A stretch of 64,000 nt of DNA, taken from positions 8,680,001 through 8,744,000 of the forward strand of contig JANTQA010000029.1 of the NCBI GenBank assembly GCA_027625915.1, read 5' to 3'. The notes below the pieces were generated by a model, which worked only from the letters and a program-made list of their open reading frames with translations, was not told the origin of the DNA and searched no databases. The DNA is from Anaeramoeba flamelloides (taxonomy: Eukaryota > Metamonada > Anaeramoebidae). Positions 62,001-64,000 of this stretch are shown one piece after another. A program made the translations under genes and the position numbers. How positions within the stretch are numbered: position 1 is the stretch's first letter; every line of letters begins with the position of its first letter.

Positions 62001-62941
62001 AATTTTTTTTGTGGTTAATTGAAATTGTTTTTAATTGGGAAACATTTGAGGGTTTTTTTGTTATTTTACGTCCTTGGTATTTTTTGTTTGAATTTTATGG
62101 AATTAAGACACTTTGAAATTTTTTTAGTTTTTGTAAATTGAATTTTTTTCTTGTGAATTTATTTTTTTTGTTCTTTGAATCTTTTCAACCAAAAGTAGTG
62201 TAATTTCACAAGGTAATTTTTGGTGGTAAGACCTCCTTGAGCATGGAGATAATTCAGGGTAAGTGGCTAGATCCTTAAGTAGAACATTTATTAAGCAAAA
62301 CTAACAGAACTTGTTTTCTGGCATTTTTGTGATTGCCTCAAATTTGATCTTTGGTGTAAATTTGGTCAAATCGCTGGTTATTTTTTAATTTGCCTTTTCA
62401 AAAAATTAAGGTAACCGAAAAAAAAAAGAAGAAGAATAGTTACGGATTTGCATATAGAACGTAAAATAATAATACTGTTGTTCTACCAATGGTAAAACTG
62501 CTTCCCAAGCAAGTAATTCGTTTTCTTCTGATGGTTCGCTAATGGCTTTACGTATTTGCTGGCCACATCCTTGATAATTTTGAAAATCTTCAAGAATAAT
62601 GCTTGATTGATTTAAAATTTCAGACGCTTGGTTATAGATCTCAAGCTCTTTTTCTGTTTGTGGTTCTGAATCTTTGTTGTTTTATTTTTTTTTTTTTTTT
62701 TTTTTTTTGGAAACAAAAAGAAAAAATTTGAATAAAAAAAGAAAATATAAAGGGGATGAGAAGAACTGATCTTATTTTAAAAGAAAGAATATTTTTAGTG
62801 TTATTCTTTTAAGTCTCGACTTAATCTGTAAATAAAGTAACAAAAAAAATTTAAAGGAAAAAATTCGATTTATTTACTTTCAAGGTCTAAAAAGAGTTCT
62901 ATTGATGTATTTTTATTAAATACTGAAATGACAGAACCCAT
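53007..62941 (-). CDS. CYRI: CYRI/FAM49-type Rac1-binding regulator of Scar/WAVE
   Basis: Five minus-strand exons, 62941-62878, 62671-62444, 58283-58088, 53630-53498 and 53330-53007, join in frame at GT-AG introns of 206, 4160, 4457 and 167 bp and give 314 residues (vertebrate CYRI about 323). It starts MGSVISVFNK with Gly2 available for N-myristoylation. Family blocks follow in order: FLDLENSEPQTEKELEIYNQ, ILEDFQNYQGCGQQIRKAIS, WEAVLPLV, FVIRFDYIKM, NDFSYYRR (Arg158-Arg159, aligning with the Arg pair that binds active Rac1), GLSSMANVFYYLLE, MFCLRAMVATLVIFDHVDEK and IKIKGCLTLL. CYRI competes with the Scar/WAVE complex for Rac1 and so limits Arp2/3-driven protrusion. Exon 3 and exon 4 are the shakiest ends, but conserved residues sit on both sides. 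Introns 2 and 3 make the gene nearly 10 kb, and intron 3 is filled with repeats. Confidence 0.94.
53822..54390 (-). repeat. Hairpin-chain tail in CYRI intron 3
   Basis: On the minus strand it runs from GC-rich units (CACTCGACGGCACTCGACGG at 54343-54362) through at least four hairpins: 54265-54341, about 54183-54258, 54107-54179 and 53943-54024. It ends TAAGAGGAAATTAATTTCC near 53822-53841. Hairpins alternate between the CCAGAATTTAAAAGAATT type and the AAATAAAAAGAAAATTT type. Order and end match 47111-47500. It is in the sense orientation of the CYRI gene. Confidence 0.7.
54420..54860 (-). mobile_element. LINE 3' remnant in CYRI intron 3
   Basis: The minus strand reads DEDIDHFLWNCQLYKK, again the His-Cys half of the zf-RVT-like knuckle, and downstream sequence (CCAATGATAAGATAAATAAT in plus orientation) matches the tail of the remnant at 46290-47110. 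It is heavily decayed and no catalytic core is visible. Confidence 0.6.
55090..55400 (-). repeat. Type-1 module copy in CYRI intron 3
   Basis: The reverse complement carries the ordered blocks of 13440-13790 and 17290-17565, including ACCTTGTTTGCATAATGCCA, TATAAGAAGAAGTTAATACT and a final CTTCTTCTCTACTT. Confidence 0.6.
55401..56224. other. CYRI intron 3, unassigned part
   Basis: Sequence between the type-1 module and the ATCGCGATTTT array. A (GAT)n run at about 55741-55760 is the only distinct feature, and no coding signal was recognised. Confidence 0.35.
56225..56640. repeat. Long degenerate array of ATCGCGATTTT-like units in CYRI intron 3
   Basis: Roughly twenty units of TATCRCGATTTTNTAAA type in both orientations (TATCGCGATTTTCTAAA, ATATCGTGATTTTTTAA, AATAGCACGATTTGTGATAT) occur over about 415 bp. 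The first array of this motif is at 1-165. The core ATCGCGAT is self-complementary, so both strands present it. Confidence 0.65.
56925..57811 (-). repeat. Type-2 copy of the hairpin-associated repeat in CYRI intron 3
   Basis: On the minus strand it starts GCAGAGGTGATTCAACAAAA (57805 downwards), lacks most of the 5' hairpins, then has CCCCAAGTGTTGAATGGGCT, GTTGTTTCCTTTTATGTCG, GAACAACTATAGATCAAATG, AAGTAACGACTCGACAGATA and CATGAACAAGTTTGGTTGGG. These match 45200-46290 block for block. It is in the sense orientation of the CYRI gene. Confidence 0.75.
58284..62443 (-). other. CYRI intron 2 (4160 bp)
   Basis: Largely unassigned AT-rich sequence. Two segments resemble each other in direct orientation: about 58970-59065 and 61500-61605, with shared TACAAAATCCTTA and CCACAAATTA. 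GC-richer patches occur at 60330-60510 and 60880-61060. The second holds a 50-codon plus-strand frame (60907-61059) beginning MANLLNPTQNPKINHSKQLL, of unknown reality. No repeat of the hairpin family was recognised here. Confidence 0.45.
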
Positions 62942-63039
62942 TTTGATTCAGGTTTTATTTTTATTTTCAAAAAAGAGAAGGTTTTTTTGAAAACAAATTA
63001 AGAAAAAAATGAAAAATAGAGACATTTTTTACAATTAAT

Positions 63040-63360
63040 TTATAATTTTCTTTTATTTGTTACAATCATTAGAAAGGGGATCTTACACAAATGGTAGTAC
63101 TATTTGTTTCACAATTAATGGAACAAAATTTTCATTTAACTTTCTAAAAAAGATTTTATAAATCAGTAAACTTTTCGACTATTTTTTATTCTAAAAACTA
63201 AGCTTAAATAATAATTTTCCTTTTTTAGAATAGGGAACTTTAATGATTGACGGTTACTTGTAAACTAAAAAGATCAAAATTTTCATAAAGTTTTACAAAA
63301 TAATCACATTCCAAGAACTAAAACAAACCAATCTCCAAAGTCCCAATTCTATCAGAGAAA
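63040..63360. repeat. Interspersed repeat (partner at 30540-30900)
   Basis: Direct partner of 30540-30900, sharing GTACTATTTGTTTCAC, ACAAAATTTTCATTTAACTT, AAAAAAGATTTTATAAATC and TTTTTTAGAATAGGGAACTT. It lies upstream of the CYRI start, so the CYRI promoter is probably between it and 62941. Confidence 0.5.
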
Positions 63361-63863
63361 ATTAATCATAAAAACAGATTTATGGAATTTAAAAATTTGA
63401 AATGTTTACAAGATTTTATAAGAATTTTTTTTGGATAACAGAATGAAAATGATGTTCCATTTATTTTACAACAAATAGTAAATTTGCTTTAAGGGAGTAT
63501 CTACACCCTAAAACATGATAAAAAATTGAGAGAGATGAGATAAGAATATTTTATTTTAGTGGCATGTGATCGTAGATTCTCTAAAAATTTTTTTTAAAAA
63601 AATAATTTGATATTTTTTTTTTAGTCATGTTTTACAATAAAAAAAAGAGATTATTTGATATATTAGTTTTTTTTTTTTTTTTTTATTAAAATAAACTTAA
63701 TTCCATGAATTCGGGTACAGTTTAAATAGTTGGAAGAATAACAATAACATGATTTACATCCAATTCTGAAGTAATTTTGTTTTAACAAACTACAGTGGTG
63801 TAAATAACCCATGTCAGCAACCTTTAACCCCTTACGAAAATTTAACTCGTGTTTTTTTTTCAG

Positions 63864-64000
63864 ACTTGGGTATTGGAAGACCAGAAATCACTTATAGATT
63901 CTTGGTTCATATCAAAATTGACTTTAGAGGTTAGATCTTTGATTAATCGAAATGGCACAATTATATTTAATGATTTTGTTTCAAAAATTTCAAAATATTT
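63864..64000 (+). CDS. Partial exon running off the right edge
   Basis: A strong acceptor (GTTTTTTTTTCAG) is followed by 45 codons without a stop to the window end, reading TWVLEDQKSLIDSWFISKLT, then EVRSLINRNGTIIFNDF. The composition is protein-like and contains Trp, Asp and Gly rather than only AT-rich codons. No upstream exon was found in 62942-63863, so the start and the family are unknown. The reading may also end at an internal donor (GAGGTTAG near 63929). Confidence 0.45.

Overview
The window is about 64 kb of very AT-rich nuclear DNA from a unicellular eukaryote. Homopolymer A/T runs are everywhere, introns follow GT-AG with a GTAAG-like donor, TAA and TGA both act as stops, and one large protein carries Asn- and Lys-rich low-complexity tracts. 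The protein set (CYRI, Arp2/3 subunit 1, BAR, RasGAP and a giant BEACH protein) suggests a free-living amoeboid protist such as an Anaeramoeba-like or amoebozoan lineage. That placement is inference only.

Layout. 1-8.5 kb is mostly repeats, with one small three-exon membrane-protein gene on the minus strand (2288-2989). A BAR-like protein gene (+) lies at 8.5-9.6 kb. A repeat-rich stretch follows at 9.6-14.6 kb. A RasGAP gene (+, 14661-18472) is split by a 2.75 kb repeat-filled intron. 18.5-23.2 kb is repeat-derived. The actin nucleator subunit ARPC1 (-, 5 exons, 23233-25301) and ribosomal protein uS9/RPS16 (+, 3 exons, 27054-27841) are transcribed divergently. A giant BEACH-domain gene (+, 31645-49542, about 3,300 residues) fills the centre. 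A CYRI/FAM49 gene (-, 5 exons, 53007-62941) converges on it. A further exon enters the right edge (63864 onward).

Introns fall into two classes: about 100-430 bp without recognised repeats, and 1.3-4.5 kb, most of which carry interspersed repeats. The repeats include a 132-bp TA-flanked MITE, about 1.2 kb TTAA-flanked elements, two long inverted-repeat elements, degenerate arrays of an ATCGCGATTTT motif, LINE 3' fragments, and an unusual family built from chains of alternating hairpins plus short GTGCCGTCGA-like GC-rich units. Copies of the hairpin family sit in introns of three different genes, each in the sense direction of its host.

Functional theme. CYRI (Rac1-binding antagonist of Scar/WAVE), ARPC1 (Arp2/3), BAR (membrane curvature), RasGAP (Ras shut-off) and BEACH (vesicle or lysosome traffic) all act at the membrane-cytoskeleton interface. 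I see no shared promoter or operon-like structure, so the grouping may be chance.
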